The notes: a model not told the origin generated them from the sequence alone. Counted from the first letter of the stretch, positions 7,757 to 16,382 are shown. The stretch: DNA of 64,000 nt from Microbacterium profundi (GCF_000763375.1 NZ_JPSY01000001.1:1798001-1862000), one strand, 5' to 3'. Numbers and translations: made by a program.

Positions 7757-9739
7757 ATGACTGATGCTCTCCCTGCAGGACTCGCCACCGAAGAATTCAG
7801 CTCCGAGATCCGTCCGCAGGACGACCTGTACCGGTACGTGAACGGCTCGTGGCTCGAGCGCACCGAAATCCCGGGAGACAAAGCCAGGTGGGGATCGTTT
7901 CACCTGCTCGCCGAACAGGCCGAGAAAGACGTGCGGACGATCATCGAAGAGTCGCAGGACGCAGAGGCCGGCACGCTCGCACGCAAGATCGGCGACATGT
8001 TCTCGAGCTTCATGGACACCGCGCGCATCGACGCCGCCGGGGTCACGCCGCTCGCCGACACTCTCGCCGAGATCGATCGGATCGACAGCATCCCCTCTCT
8101 TCTCGCGACGATCGGCGCCTACGAGCGCGACGGCCGTGCGCACCTGATCGGCCTCTACGTCGACGGCGATCCGGGTGATCCAGAGCGCTACCTGCCGATT
8201 CTCGTGCAGTCGGGCCTCTCGCTGCCCGACGAGAGCTACTACCGCCTCGAGAGCTTCGAAGCCACCCGCACTGCGTACCGCGCTCACCTCGAGCGACTGC
8301 TCGCGCTCGCCGGCATCGCGGATGCTGCGGGCGACGCCGAGCGTTCGTTCGAGCTAGAGAAGCAGATCGCCTCGCATCACTGGGACAACGTCGCCAGCCG
8401 CGACGCCGTCGCCACCTACAACCTCAAGACCTGGGATGAACTGCAGAGCCTGATCGGCGTCGACCTCGCACCGTGGCGTGACGCGGTCGTGCCGACCACC
8501 CTTCGACAGGCTCAGGGAACGCATCCCTTCGCCGAAGCCGTCGTCTCGCAGCCAAGCGCACTCGAGGGTCTCGGCACGCTGCTCACCGAGGAGCGGCTGG
8601 ACGAGTGGAAGTCGTGGTTGCGCGCGCACGTCGTGCACGCCGCCGCGCCCTACCTCACCGACGACATCGTGCAGGAGAACTTCTCGTTCTACGGCACCGA
8701 GATCTCGGGTGTCCCGACGATCCGCGAGCGCTGGAAGCGCGGCGTCTCCGTCACCGAAGGCGCTCTGGGCGAGGCCATCGGCAAGGTTTACGTGGAGCGC
8801 CACTACCCGCCGACGGCAAAGGCCTCGATGGATGAGCTCGTCGCGAACCTCATTGAGGCGTACCGGCAGAGCATCACGACCCTCGAATGGATGAGCCCGG
8901 AGACCCGCGAGCGGGCACTGGCCAAGCTCGATGCGTTCACACCGAAGATCGGCCACCCCGAGGTGTGGCGCGACTACTCCACGCTGGAGATCGACGGTGC
9001 GGACATCTTCGGCAACGTCCGACGCGCGAACATCTTCGAGCACGACCGCAACGTCGACAAGGTCGGCAAACCCATCGATCGCAATGAGTGGCACATGCCG
9101 CCGCAGATGGTCAACGCCTACTACAACCCCTCGATGAACGAGATCGTCTTCCCCGCCGCGATCCTGCAGTACCCGTTCTTCGACGCCTCCCGCGACGCCG
9201 CGGCCAATTACGGCGGAATCGGCGCCGTAATCGGCCACGAGATCGGTCACGGATTCGACGATCAGGGCAGTCGCTATGACGGCTCGGGCAAGCTCGACGA
9301 TTGGTGGACGGATGCTGACCGCTCAGCCTTCGAGGAGCGTACGAAGGCTTTGATCGCCCAGTACGAGGCGCTGGTGCCTGTCGGGCTCGCGGCCGAGAAC
9401 CACGTCAACGGCGCCCTCACGATCGGTGAGAACATCGGCGACCTGGGCGGCCTGGGCATCGCGCTGAAGGCATACGAACTGTCACTCGGTGGCTCGCCGT
9501 CGCCGGTCATCGACGGTCTCACCGGCGTGCAACGACTTCTTCTCTCGTGGGCGCAGGTATGGCAGCAGAAGAGCCGCGACGCCGAGACGATCCGTCTGCT
9601 CACGATCGATCCGCACTCGCCGAATGAGTTCCGCTGCAACCAGATCGTGCGCAACATCGATGCCTTCTACGACGCGTTCGAGGTGACCGATGCGGACGCG
9701 CTGCACCTTCCCCGCGAACAGCGTGTGACGATCTGGTGA
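7757..9739 (+). CDS. M13-family zinc metallopeptidase (neprilysin-like)
   Basis: This 660-residue protein has the whole M13 layout: a helical N-terminal lid domain (EIRPQDDLYRYVNGSWL) and a C-terminal thermolysin-like domain with NAYYNPSMNEIVFP, the HEIGHGFDDQGS zinc site (His about 493 and 497) and ENIGDLGGL with the third zinc ligand. The protein ends in the conserved Trp. No signal peptide is seen, so it is probably cytosolic like many bacterial PepO proteins; it cleaves small peptides. I chose the ATG at 7757; a GTG at 7727 adds ten residues. Bases 8499-8518 are a copy of a dispersed repeat and encode the odd stretch TLRQAQGT inside the lid domain. Confidence 0.93.
   Translation: MTDALPAGLATEEFSSEIRPQDDLYRYVNGSWLERTEIPGDKARWGSFHLLAEQAEKDVRTIIEESQDAEAGTLARKIGDMFSSFMDTARIDAAGVTPLADTLAEIDRIDSIPSLLATIGAYERDGRAHLIGLYVDGDPGDPERYLPILVQSGLSLPDESYYRLESFEATRTAYRAHLERLLALAGIADAAGDAERSFELEKQIASHHWDNVASRDAVATYNLKTWDELQSLIGVDLAPWRDAVVPTTLRQAQGTHPFAEAVVSQPSALEGLGTLLTEERLDEWKSWLRAHVVHAAAPYLTDDIVQENFSFYGTEISGVPTIRERWKRGVSVTEGALGEAIGKVYVERHYPPTAKASMDELVANLIEAYRQSITTLEWMSPETRERALAKLDAFTPKIGHPEVWRDYSTLEIDGADIFGNVRRANIFEHDRNVDKVGKPIDRNEWHMPPQMVNAYYNPSMNEIVFPAAILQYPFFDASRDAAANYGGIGAVIGHEIGHGFDDQGSRYDGSGKLDDWWTDADRSAFEERTKALIAQYEALVPVGLAAENHVNGALTIGENIGDLGGLGIALKAYELSLGGSPSPVIDGLTGVQRLLLSWAQVWQQKSRDAETIRLLTIDPHSPNEFRCNQIVRNIDAFYDAFEVTDADALHLPREQRVTIW
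8499..8518 (+). repeat. dispersed repeat copy inside the M13 peptidase gene
   Basis: The sequence CCCTTCGACAGGCTCAGGGA is identical to the copy at 57187-57206 and near-identical to those at 9872-9891 (reverse) and 55926-55945. It is read in frame as TLRQAQG within the peptidase lid domain, so it has been tolerated as coding sequence. Confidence 0.85.
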
Positions 9740-9854
9740 TCTTTGCCGACAGACCATGACACGTGCATGGTCAGCGGGGTTACGATAGCGAGTGCTGCTG
9801 GGGGGGCGTGCTCCCGGCAGCGTCCCCTGAAGACCTTCCTGGGAAGGAACATGC

Positions 9855-10790
9855 GTGGGCACTCCCCCGGCCCCTGAGCCCGTCGAAGGGACTTCGCCGC
9901 CTGCGATGCTGCGCAGATCACAGCGCAGCCGTCGGCGTGTTCCGCGTCGTGCGGCCGTGGGCCGCAGGTCATTCGTCGCCACCGTGCGTGCGCTCGAGGA
10001 GCTGGCGGATGCTGGCGCACAGGTCTCGGTGCACGTCACGGATCTCGACAGCGGTGCCCAGGTGCTGGCCGGCGACGATCACGTCACGATGCCGATCGCG
10101 GGGCTCGGTGTCGTGCCGCTGCTGATCGAGGTCGCCGCAGGGTTCGAAGCAGGAACGCTGGATCCGCTCGAGATCGTCGATCGATCCGCGACTGACTTGG
10201 TGACGACGGCAGGAGTGTGGCGCAACCTGCGGGCGCCGGCGCTGCCGCTGGTCGACCTCGCCGTGCTCGCGGCGGCAGCGGGCGATCCGATGGCGGTGAA
10301 CGCCCTCCTCACGCACGTCGGGGATGACCGCGTGAATGAGCGTCTCGAGTCGCTCTGCCTCTCTCAGACGGCACTGCTCGATCGCTTCCGGGACGAGCGA
10401 GGGCCGGATGACGCCCCGCATCTCGCGGTCGGCACGACACGGGAGCTCGCCGGGCTGTTCTCCGCGCTCGTGAACTCCACGGCGGTCAATGTCGCCGTCA
10501 GCGCACAGGTATCGGAGTGGCTGAGCCTGAACCACGATCTGAGTCTGGTCGCGGCATCCACTGGGCTCGACCCGTTCGCTCACGACCACGACGCTCATGG
10601 GCTGCTGTTCATCAACAAGACGGGGCGCGAGCGCGGTGTGCGCGCAGAAGCCGGCGTGCTCGCCGGTCCCCGGTCGGGGATCGCCTACGCGATGATCGTC
10701 TGCTTCGACGACCTCTCGATCACCCACCGGCTGCGCGTGCACGATGCGTTCCGCGTGCTCGGACTCGAGCTCATGGAGTACGCGCACTGA
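9855..10790 (+). CDS. class A beta-lactamase-fold protein lacking catalytic residues
   Basis: The fold matches class A serine beta-lactamases. The nucleophile motif SxxK is replaced by GLGV (Gly 83, Val 86, numbered from 9855) and SDN by GDP (143-145). Only the KTG triad is kept (INKTGRERG, 255-257). It should not hydrolyse beta-lactams; a binding or structural role is more likely. No signal peptide is evident. The start is uncertain: the GTG at 9855 lies before a copy of the dispersed repeat, so the first residues (APEPVEGT) are repeat-encoded. ATG 9906 or GTG 9984 could be the true start. A well-spaced ribosome binding site (GGGAAGGAAC) leads to ATG 9851 in another frame, which stops after eight codons within the repeat. 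Confidence 0.75.
   Translation: MGTPPAPEPVEGTSPPAMLRRSQRSRRRVPRRAAVGRRSFVATVRALEELADAGAQVSVHVTDLDSGAQVLAGDDHVTMPIAGLGVVPLLIEVAAGFEAGTLDPLEIVDRSATDLVTTAGVWRNLRAPALPLVDLAVLAAAAGDPMAVNALLTHVGDDRVNERLESLCLSQTALLDRFRDERGPDDAPHLAVGTTRELAGLFSALVNSTAVNVAVSAQVSEWLSLNHDLSLVAASTGLDPFAHDHDAHGLLFINKTGRERGVRAEAGVLAGPRSGIAYAMIVCFDDLSITHRLRVHDAFRVLGLELMEYAH
9872..9891 (-). repeat. dispersed repeat copy at the start of the beta-lactamase-fold gene
   Basis: CCCTGAGCCCGTCGAAGGGA is the reverse orientation of the repeat at 8499, with one base change from the common CTGAGCCTGTCGAAG core. Its TGA ends the short frame that begins at the well-placed ATG 9851. Confidence 0.8.
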
Positions 10791-10883
10791 GGCCGAAGCC
10801 GACAGGCGTGCACCGTGGCTTCGCTCGTGACAGGGAACGGACGTCGGTGTCCCGGCCCATCAGAGTCCGGGACACCGAGCAGA

Positions 10884-12425
10884 TCAGACGTGCTCGTGGG
10901 TGTCGACCCAGCTGCGCGCGTGCCCGGACCACCTGTTGACGGGCATCTGCCGCGCGGCGGACTGGAGATGCATGCGGGTGAACGTCGGAGCAAAGGTGTC
11001 GTTGATCGCATCCAGGCGATCCTGCTCCTCCCGAATCCGTGGCATCTCCTCCCGGAAGGCGGCGATGACCTCGTCCTCGTCGATCTGGGTGAGCCGGCCG
11101 TTCTCCACCGTCACCACACCATCGACCATCACGCGCACGATCGACGATCCGTTCTCGCTGTAGACGAGGTGGTTCTCGAGACGATTGGTCGGCATGAAAG
11201 CGAGGGTCGTCGTGTCGAACATGACCAGGTCGGCACGCTTGCCGACCTCGATGGACCCGATGGACCCGTCGAGCACACCGCTGCGCGCACCGCCGATCGT
11301 CGCCGCCTCGAGCACCTCCGGCACCGTCGGCCAGCGCTCGAAGTCCGGTTCGCTGACCTTGTGTAGCAGAGCGGTCATCTTCATCACCTCCATGAGGCGC
11401 GGGGTATCGCTGGAGGAGCAGCCGTCGGTGCCCAGACCCAGGTTCACGCCGGCGTCCTGATACGCGCGCCACGGCAGGATGCCTGAGCCGAGCTTCAGGT
11501 TCGAGATGGCGTTGTGCGACACCGACACCCCGGCGCGCGCGATGCGCTCGATGTCGTCGTCCGTGACCCAGATGCCGTGCGCGAAGGTCGTGCGAGGGCT
11601 CAGTGCGCCGATCTCGTCGAGGTGCTGCACGAGGGTTCGGCCACCGTAGAGCTCGTCCCCGGTTACGGCCTGTGTCTTCGTCTCCAGAACATGGATGTGC
11701 ACTTCGGCGTCGTAATCGGCCGAGAGTGCGTTCGCTCCGACCAGGAGGTCGTCCGTGCATCGCTGCGGTCCGGAAGGAGCCAGCATGTAGCGGATGCGTC
11801 CTCCCGCGGATCCGTGGTGCCGCCTGAATGCCTCGCGTGAGAAGTCGAGGTACTCCGCCGCGGTGAGCGTCGGAGCGGAACGGACCTGGCGCACGAGTTC
11901 ATCGGGCAGCCAGTCCGTGACGAACGGCAGGGTGTCGACGAACGGTCGATTGATGATGTGGCCAGAGACATTGGCGCGGATGCCGATGTCCGTGTACGCA
12001 CCGACCACCGCGGCGAGCTGGTCCAGGTCTTGTCCCGGTGTCTCGAGCACATCGTCGATCAGGGTCGTGACCCCCGACTTCATCGACTCCATCGCGAACA
12101 TGAGTGTGCGGAGTCGAATCAGATCCGGCGTCATCGGGCTGCCGCCGAGGATCGGATACGAGTAGGCCATCCACAGCTCCAGCGGCATGTTGTCGTACCG
12201 CCCCTTGTACAGGTACTCCCAGGAGTGCGTGTGGGCGTTCACGAATCCCGGCGTGATCAGCATCCCGCTCCCGTCGATCACCGTCTCACCGGGCAACGGC
12301 GTGAGGCCGACGCCGATCTCGGTGAAGCAGCCGTCCGCGATCCGCAGATCACGGCGTATCGGAGTCGCGTGCGAGTTCGCGTCCATGGTGATGATGTCCG
12401 CATTGCGGATTAGTGTGGCGTTCAC
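10884..12425 (-). CDS. amidohydrolase-superfamily deaminase/hydrolase
   Basis: This 513-residue protein belongs to the metal-dependent amidohydrolase superfamily (TrzN/AtzB/guanine-deaminase-like subgroup). Metal ligands are visible: NAHTHSW (HxH after strand 1), HIHVLE, FAHGIW and the Asp in GLGTDGCSSSD. The family hydrolyses amino, chloro or methylthio groups on N-heterocycles, or deaminates nucleobases and S-adenosylhomocysteine. Its GTG start at 12425 overlaps the stop of the NCS1 permease gene (GTGA), so the two are translated together. A PucR regulator is divergent. This context suggests uptake and breakdown of a purine, pyrimidine or related ring compound; the actual substrate is not known. 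Confidence 0.85.
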   Translation of the reverse strand: MNATLIRNADIITMDANSHATPIRRDLRIADGCFTEIGVGLTPLPGETVIDGSGMLITPGFVNAHTHSWEYLYKGRYDNMPLELWMAYSYPILGGSPMTPDLIRLRTLMFAMESMKSGVTTLIDDVLETPGQDLDQLAAVVGAYTDIGIRANVSGHIINRPFVDTLPFVTDWLPDELVRQVRSAPTLTAAEYLDFSREAFRRHHGSAGGRIRYMLAPSGPQRCTDDLLVGANALSADYDAEVHIHVLETKTQAVTGDELYGGRTLVQHLDEIGALSPRTTFAHGIWVTDDDIERIARAGVSVSHNAISNLKLGSGILPWRAYQDAGVNLGLGTDGCSSSDTPRLMEVMKMTALLHKVSEPDFERWPTVPEVLEAATIGGARSGVLDGSIGSIEVGKRADLVMFDTTTLAFMPTNRLENHLVYSENGSSIVRVMVDGVVTVENGRLTQIDEDEVIAAFREEMPRIREEQDRLDAINDTFAPTFTRMHLQSAARQMPVNRWSGHARSWVDTHEHV

Positions 12426-13720
12426 TTGGCGACTCGATTCCGGCTCCGGGCGATGATATGGCAGACAGGCGCCGCGATGATCGCGACGAGAACGCCCTGC
12501 ACCGCCGGGCTCCCGATTCCGGTGATGGTGCCGAACAGGGCTGCCGCGGTGCCGAGCAGGTACGCGATGATGCCGGGCCAGACGAACAGCGGGACGGTGG
12601 CGACATCGGACCCGGGGTCGCGTCGACGCCAGACGAACAGGAAGGTGCCGATGATGACGCCTCCGAGTGGGGGGATCACGGTGCCGAGAGTGACGAGGAA
12701 CATGGTCATCGAGTCGGCGAGGCCGCTCGCCGCGAGGGCGGTGCCGATGATCACGCCTCCGATGATGAAGGGCCGCTTGTCGTTCGTGCCGAACAGCTCT
12801 GCACCGGCGACGCCGAATGCGTAGGCAGCGTTGTCGTTCGTGGTCCACAGATTGAACGTCAACATGAAGACGCCGAGTCCGGCGAGCCCGATCGTGAACA
12901 GCAAGGCCGTGAAGTCCGGTTCTCCGAAGGCGATCGCGCCGACGCCACCGAAGATGAGCATCGCGCTTTCGATGACGAGGAGGACTCCGAGGCAGGTGAA
13001 GAAGGCTGCGCGGGTGCTGCGGGAGAAGCGGGTCCAGTTGCCGATCTGCGTGCCGCCGGAGATGAACGTGCCGATCATCATCGTCAGCGCCATGCCTGGG
13101 GCGATGGACCCATCGCCGGTCGTCTCGAACAGTGACGGCACTCCGCCGACCTCTTCGATCGAGAGCACGGTGATCCAGATGCACAGGGCGAACATGAGTG
13201 GTACAGAGATCCAGGACAGCACCTCGATGCCCTTGAATCCCCAGTACGCGGTGGTCGCCATGAGAGCGCCGCCGACGATCGCCAGCGGCCAGGAAGTGGT
13301 CCAGCCGAGTGCGGAGGCGAGCAAATTGGCGAAGATGCCGACAGTGATGCCGTACCAGCCGATCTGGGTGCCACCGAGCACGATCGATGCCCACTTGCCC
13401 CCGACACGGCCGAGGGCCAGCCGCGAGATGAGCACGGTCGACAGTCCGGTTCGTGCGCTCGCGGCAGCGAGGGTGGCGACGTAGAGAGCGAGCACCGCGG
13501 TGGCGATCGCGGCGAGGCCGAGGAACGGCCCGAACCCGAAGGCTCCCGCGACCTGGCCGCCGGTGACCATGGTCGGGGTGAAGAAGATAAATCCCGCGAC
13601 GACGACGAGGACGCCGAACCATCCCTGGCGTGCCTGTGACGGAACGCGGGAGAGCGGGTAGTCGCGGTCGACCGTGGTCGGGGTGGCATCTGTGACGGGT
13701 GGGGAGGAGGCGATGGTCAT
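12422..13720 (-). CDS. NCS1-family nucleobase permease (CodB-like)
   Basis: This 432-residue protein has twelve hydrophobic helices and the NCS1 signatures WFGVLVVVAGFIFFTPTMVTG near the N-terminus and GGTQIGNWTRFSR in the middle. NCS1 carriers import cytosine, purines, allantoin or hydantoins with H+ or Na+. The ATG at 13720 is preceded by AGAAAGGGG at a good distance; the frame extends nine codons further upstream without such a site. It is the first gene of a two-gene operon with the amidohydrolase and is divergent from the PucR regulator across 172 bp. Confidence 0.9.
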   Translation of the reverse strand: MTIASSPPVTDATPTTVDRDYPLSRVPSQARQGWFGVLVVVAGFIFFTPTMVTGGQVAGAFGFGPFLGLAAIATAVLALYVATLAAASARTGLSTVLISRLALGRVGGKWASIVLGGTQIGWYGITVGIFANLLASALGWTTSWPLAIVGGALMATTAYWGFKGIEVLSWISVPLMFALCIWITVLSIEEVGGVPSLFETTGDGSIAPGMALTMMIGTFISGGTQIGNWTRFSRSTRAAFFTCLGVLLVIESAMLIFGGVGAIAFGEPDFTALLFTIGLAGLGVFMLTFNLWTTNDNAAYAFGVAGAELFGTNDKRPFIIGGVIIGTALAASGLADSMTMFLVTLGTVIPPLGGVIIGTFLFVWRRRDPGSDVATVPLFVWPGIIAYLLGTAAALFGTITGIGSPAVQGVLVAIIAAPVCHIIARSRNRVAK

Positions 13721-13892
13721 TGGGTACCCCTTTCTGTTGGTGCCCATTGGAGTCCTCGAATGTTTCGTCGCTGTTGCGCCGCCGGATTCTGTGGTGACGG
13801 CTCCCCATGCGCGCGTCCCGAGGTGGAGTATCCGCCACCCCCGGCAATCGGGGCGAAACGATGAGGAAACAACGCAGCCATATCGTCAGCAC
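13721..13892. promoter_or_regulatory. divergent promoter region, permease operon / PucR regulator
   Basis: This 172-bp gap separates the permease-amidohydrolase operon from the pucR-like gene, so both promoters and any regulator site should lie here. An AT-richer patch (AACGATGAGGAAACAACG, about 13858-13875) is close to the regulator start. I could not identify a clear -10/-35 pair or operator. Confidence 0.4.
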
Positions 13893-14990
13893 ATGAGATA
13901 TCCCGCCGGGGAGTCACCTGACCTGCGCGACCCGAGCGCAGTCCGCGTCGCCGATCTGCTCGCATGGAACGAACCGCGCGTGGCACTGGTCGGCGAGATG
14001 GTCGGGCTCGATCGGGTGATCCGGTGGTCTCTGCCGTCGGATCTGGTCGATCCAAGTCCGTACCTTCGCGGGGACGAGTTGGTGCTGACGGCGGGGATAT
14101 CCATCGTCGACGTCGCCACGCAACGCAAATTCGTGGAGTCCGTCTGCGCCGCGGGTGCTGCGGTGATCGGCTTCGCGCTCGGCGTGGTGGCTGATGAGGT
14201 TCCGCCGGCGCTCATCGGCGCGGCCAATGCCCTGGGCGTCGCGGTGCTGTCGATCCCCGCCGACGTCGCCTTCGTCGAGATCACCCAGCGGCTCGCGAAC
14301 GAACAGAATCGTCACCAGCTCGAGGCGCGGGAACGATCGCGAGTCGGAGCGATCGTCGACATGGTCCGGCGCGGCCAGGCGAGTTCGCAGGTGCTCAAAC
14401 AGGAGTTCGGCGCACGTGCGGAGTCGATCGACACGGTCGGCGTGGTCGTGGCTCGCCGCATCGCCTGGCCAATCGACGACGCCGTGTTGAAAGGCGATAT
14501 CGGACAGAACGCGGTCGCGGTCTTTCCTGGGGAGAAGATCGCAGGGATGCTGTCGGCAGCGCGCGAGGTCGGATTACCGTTCGGCTGGAGCGGACCGGTC
14601 GGCTTCGACCGAGCCGCGACGGCGGTCAGGGAGGCGTTCGCAGCCGTCGAGGTCTCGTCTCGACTCGGCCGAGCCGCGGGCCCCCGCGATCTGGCGACGT
14701 GGCACGGGCTCGTTCACCGACTCACTCCTGACCAGCTCGCGCCCTTCGTCGACCACGTGATCGCCCCGCTGCGCGAATACGACCTGCGTCACCGCACGCA
14801 GTTGCTGCTCACCGCCGAAGTGCTGTGCCATCGGGACGGCGCTGTGCCGGCGGCAGCGGCAGAGCTGTACGTTCACGAGAACACCGTGCGCAAGCGTGTC
14901 TTGCGCATAGAGGGTCTCACGGGGCTCAATCCGCTGAACAGCCTCGATCGCGCCGCGCTCCTGGTCGCGCTCGTGGGCCGCCATGCTTGA
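13893..14990 (+). CDS. PucR-family transcriptional regulator
   Basis: This 365-residue protein has an N-terminal PucR purine-catabolism sensor domain (VRVADLLAWNEPRVALVGE, residues about 14-130) and a C-terminal helix-turn-helix of the HTH_30 type (AELYVHENTVRKRVLRIEGL, near 335). PucR-type proteins activate or repress nucleobase catabolism genes in response to a pathway metabolite. It is divergent from the NCS1 permease/amidohydrolase operon, its probable target. The ATG at 13893 is the first start that gives the normal N-terminus of the family. Confidence 0.88.
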   Translation: MRYPAGESPDLRDPSAVRVADLLAWNEPRVALVGEMVGLDRVIRWSLPSDLVDPSPYLRGDELVLTAGISIVDVATQRKFVESVCAAGAAVIGFALGVVADEVPPALIGAANALGVAVLSIPADVAFVEITQRLANEQNRHQLEARERSRVGAIVDMVRRGQASSQVLKQEFGARAESIDTVGVVVARRIAWPIDDAVLKGDIGQNAVAVFPGEKIAGMLSAAREVGLPFGWSGPVGFDRAATAVREAFAAVEVSSRLGRAAGPRDLATWHGLVHRLTPDQLAPFVDHVIAPLREYDLRHRTQLLLTAEVLCHRDGAVPAAAAELYVHENTVRKRVLRIEGLTGLNPLNSLDRAALLVALVGRHA

Positions 14991-15000
14991 CAGCTGGTGC

Positions 15001-15474
15001 TCAGAAGGGCCCGAACCGCTGCTGCGGATCCAGTGCCTGCACCACAGGTTCGAGTGCGTCGGCGAGGGCGTCGAGCTGCGCCGGTGAGAGGCGATCGAGC
15101 ACCAGTCGATGCGCGGTGGCGAAATGTTCAGGTGTCGCGAGCACCAGCCGTCGACGGCCCTGTCTGCTGAGTCTGAGCAGCACGCTGCGCCGATCCGTCG
15201 TGCTCTCCGCCCGTTCGAGTAGTTCGCGCTGCTGAAGCCTGCTGACGACCTTCGAGGCGCGGGGGAGTGTCGCATTGGTCGCTGCGGCCAGATCGCTCAG
15301 GCGCATGGCGCCCGCGCGTTGAAGGGCGCTGAGCAGGATGAATTCGTAGTGCGTGAGGTCGGCGTCGCGCTGCAGCTGGGCGTCGAGCGCGGCCGGAAGG
15401 AGCTCGGCCGTGCTGATCAGTGCGAGCCAGGCTCGGGACTGCTCCTGCGTCATGCGGGGAAGGGAAGCGACCAT
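15001..15474 (-). CDS. MarR-family transcriptional regulator
   Basis: This 157-residue protein has the MarR winged-helix layout: LTHYEFILLSALQRAGAMRL, the recognition helix region ATNATLPRASKVVSRLQQRE, and the wing with the conserved DRRS (STTDRRSVLLRLS). MarR proteins repress neighbouring genes and are released by small ligands or oxidation; no Cys is present here, so ligand binding is more likely. It is divergent from the F420-reductase-like gene with two inverted repeats in the gap. It starts at ATG 15474 and ends 11 bp from the convergent pucR-like gene. Confidence 0.88.
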   Translation of the reverse strand: MVASLPRMTQEQSRAWLALISTAELLPAALDAQLQRDADLTHYEFILLSALQRAGAMRLSDLAAATNATLPRASKVVSRLQQRELLERAESTTDRRSVLLRLSRQGRRRLVLATPEHFATAHRLVLDRLSPAQLDALADALEPVVQALDPQQRFGPF

Positions 15475-15496
15475 GGTCCTATTCTGCCGGGAATAG

Positions 15497-15538
15497 TTGT
15501 CGGGGCAAGTGGGTTGTGAATATTAATTGCCGAAGCAA
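15497..15538. promoter_or_regulatory. paired MarR-type operator
   Basis: Two inverted repeats of the form TTGC-N4-GCAA lie in the divergent gap: TTGTCGGGGCAA (15497-15508, one mismatch) and TTGCCGAAGCAA (15527-15538, perfect). Their centres are 30 bp apart, about three helical turns, so two dimers would bind on the same face of the DNA. The sites lie between the marR-like gene and the reductase-like gene and could control both. Confidence 0.6.
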
Positions 15539-15571
15539 CTAAGTGCGACGGCGCAAAAGGAAGGCAACACA

Positions 15572-16195
15572 ATGACTGCGATCACCGTCATCGGAACAGG
15601 GAACATGGGCCAGGCCATCGCCGGCATCGCCGCGAAGGGCGGCTCCACTGTGCAGATCCTGGCGCGCGACCTCGAGAAGGCCGGCACTGCCGCGGCATCC
15701 ATCAATGCATCCGCCGGAGTCGTGGGCGACGCGATCTCGGGTGAGATCGTCGTTCTCGCTCTTCCCTACCCGGCACTGGCCGAGGTCGCCGGCATCTACG
15801 GCGACCAGCTCGCGAACAAGGTCGTCGTCGACATCACCAACCCGGTCGACTTCGCCACCTTCGACGGTCTGGTCGTGCCGGCAGACTCTTCTGCCGCTGC
15901 AGAGCTTGCAGCTCTCGTCCCCGCGGCAAAGGTCGTCAAGGCCTTCAACACGACCTTCGCCGCGACTCTCGCGGCCGGCGAGCTCGGTGGCGAGCCGACG
16001 GTCGTGCAGATCGCCGGTGACGACGAAGCGGCCAAGAAGCTCCTCGCCGACGTGATCGTCGCCGGGGGCCTCAAGGTCGCGGATGCCGGTGCGCTGAAGC
16101 GCGCGCGTGAGCTCGAGGCCCTCGGGTTCCTGCAGATGGTGCTCGCCGTCCGCGAGCAGATCAGCTGGACCGGCGGCTACGCCGTCCGCGCCTGA
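15572..16195 (+). CDS. NADPH-dependent F420 reductase-like dinucleotide-binding protein
   Basis: This 207-residue protein is a Rossmann-fold NADP-binding protein of the F420-dependent NADP reductase (F420_oxidored) family: TVIGTGNMGQAIAGIAAKGG at the N-terminus, then VVLALPYPAL, VVDITNPVDF and VKAFNTTFA. True F420 reductases move hydride between F420H2 and NADP+; many short family members have unknown partners, so the reaction is inferred. AAAAGGAAGG lies before the ATG at 15572. It is probably repressed by the divergent MarR regulator through the two operator sites. Confidence 0.82.
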   Translation: MTAITVIGTGNMGQAIAGIAAKGGSTVQILARDLEKAGTAAASINASAGVVGDAISGEIVVLALPYPALAEVAGIYGDQLANKVVVDITNPVDFATFDGLVVPADSSAAAELAALVPAAKVVKAFNTTFAATLAAGELGGEPTVVQIAGDDEAAKKLLADVIVAGGLKVADAGALKRARELEALGFLQMVLAVREQISWTGGYAVRA

Positions 16196-16245
16196 CTCCG
16201 AATCTGATCGGTCCGGACCTTGGGCTCGGACACTTGTCAGTCCAA

Positions 16246-16296
16246 ATCACGGAGGGTGTCGGTCGAAAACCGCAGATCTCGACCGACATCCGTGAT
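16246..16296. terminator. strong hairpin between convergent genes, probable bidirectional terminator
   Basis: The left arm ATCACGGAGGGTGTCGGTCG.. (16246-16266) pairs with the right arm TCGACCGACATCCGTGAT (16279-16296): 18 base pairs with a 3-base GGG bulge and a 12-base loop. No T-run follows. It lies between the convergent reductase-like and MFS genes. Confidence 0.55.
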
Positions 16297-16382
16297 CCCT
16301 GCTGACATCTGCACCCAGGTAGCCTCGACGGATGGACGACTGGACCCCGCACCGACGCGATGACGGCGTAGGAGTGCGTGGT

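Noticed and set aside
9763..10125. Plus-strand frame of 120 codons over the start of the beta-lactamase-fold gene
   Set aside because: No family resemblance; it is an alternative frame of the longer gene.
12426..13892. Upstream half of a 1002-codon open frame on the minus strand that continues into the amidohydrolase gene
   Set aside because: The sequence is Arg/His-rich and lies in another frame of the NCS1 permease gene; the GTG at 12425 overlapping the permease stop is the true start.
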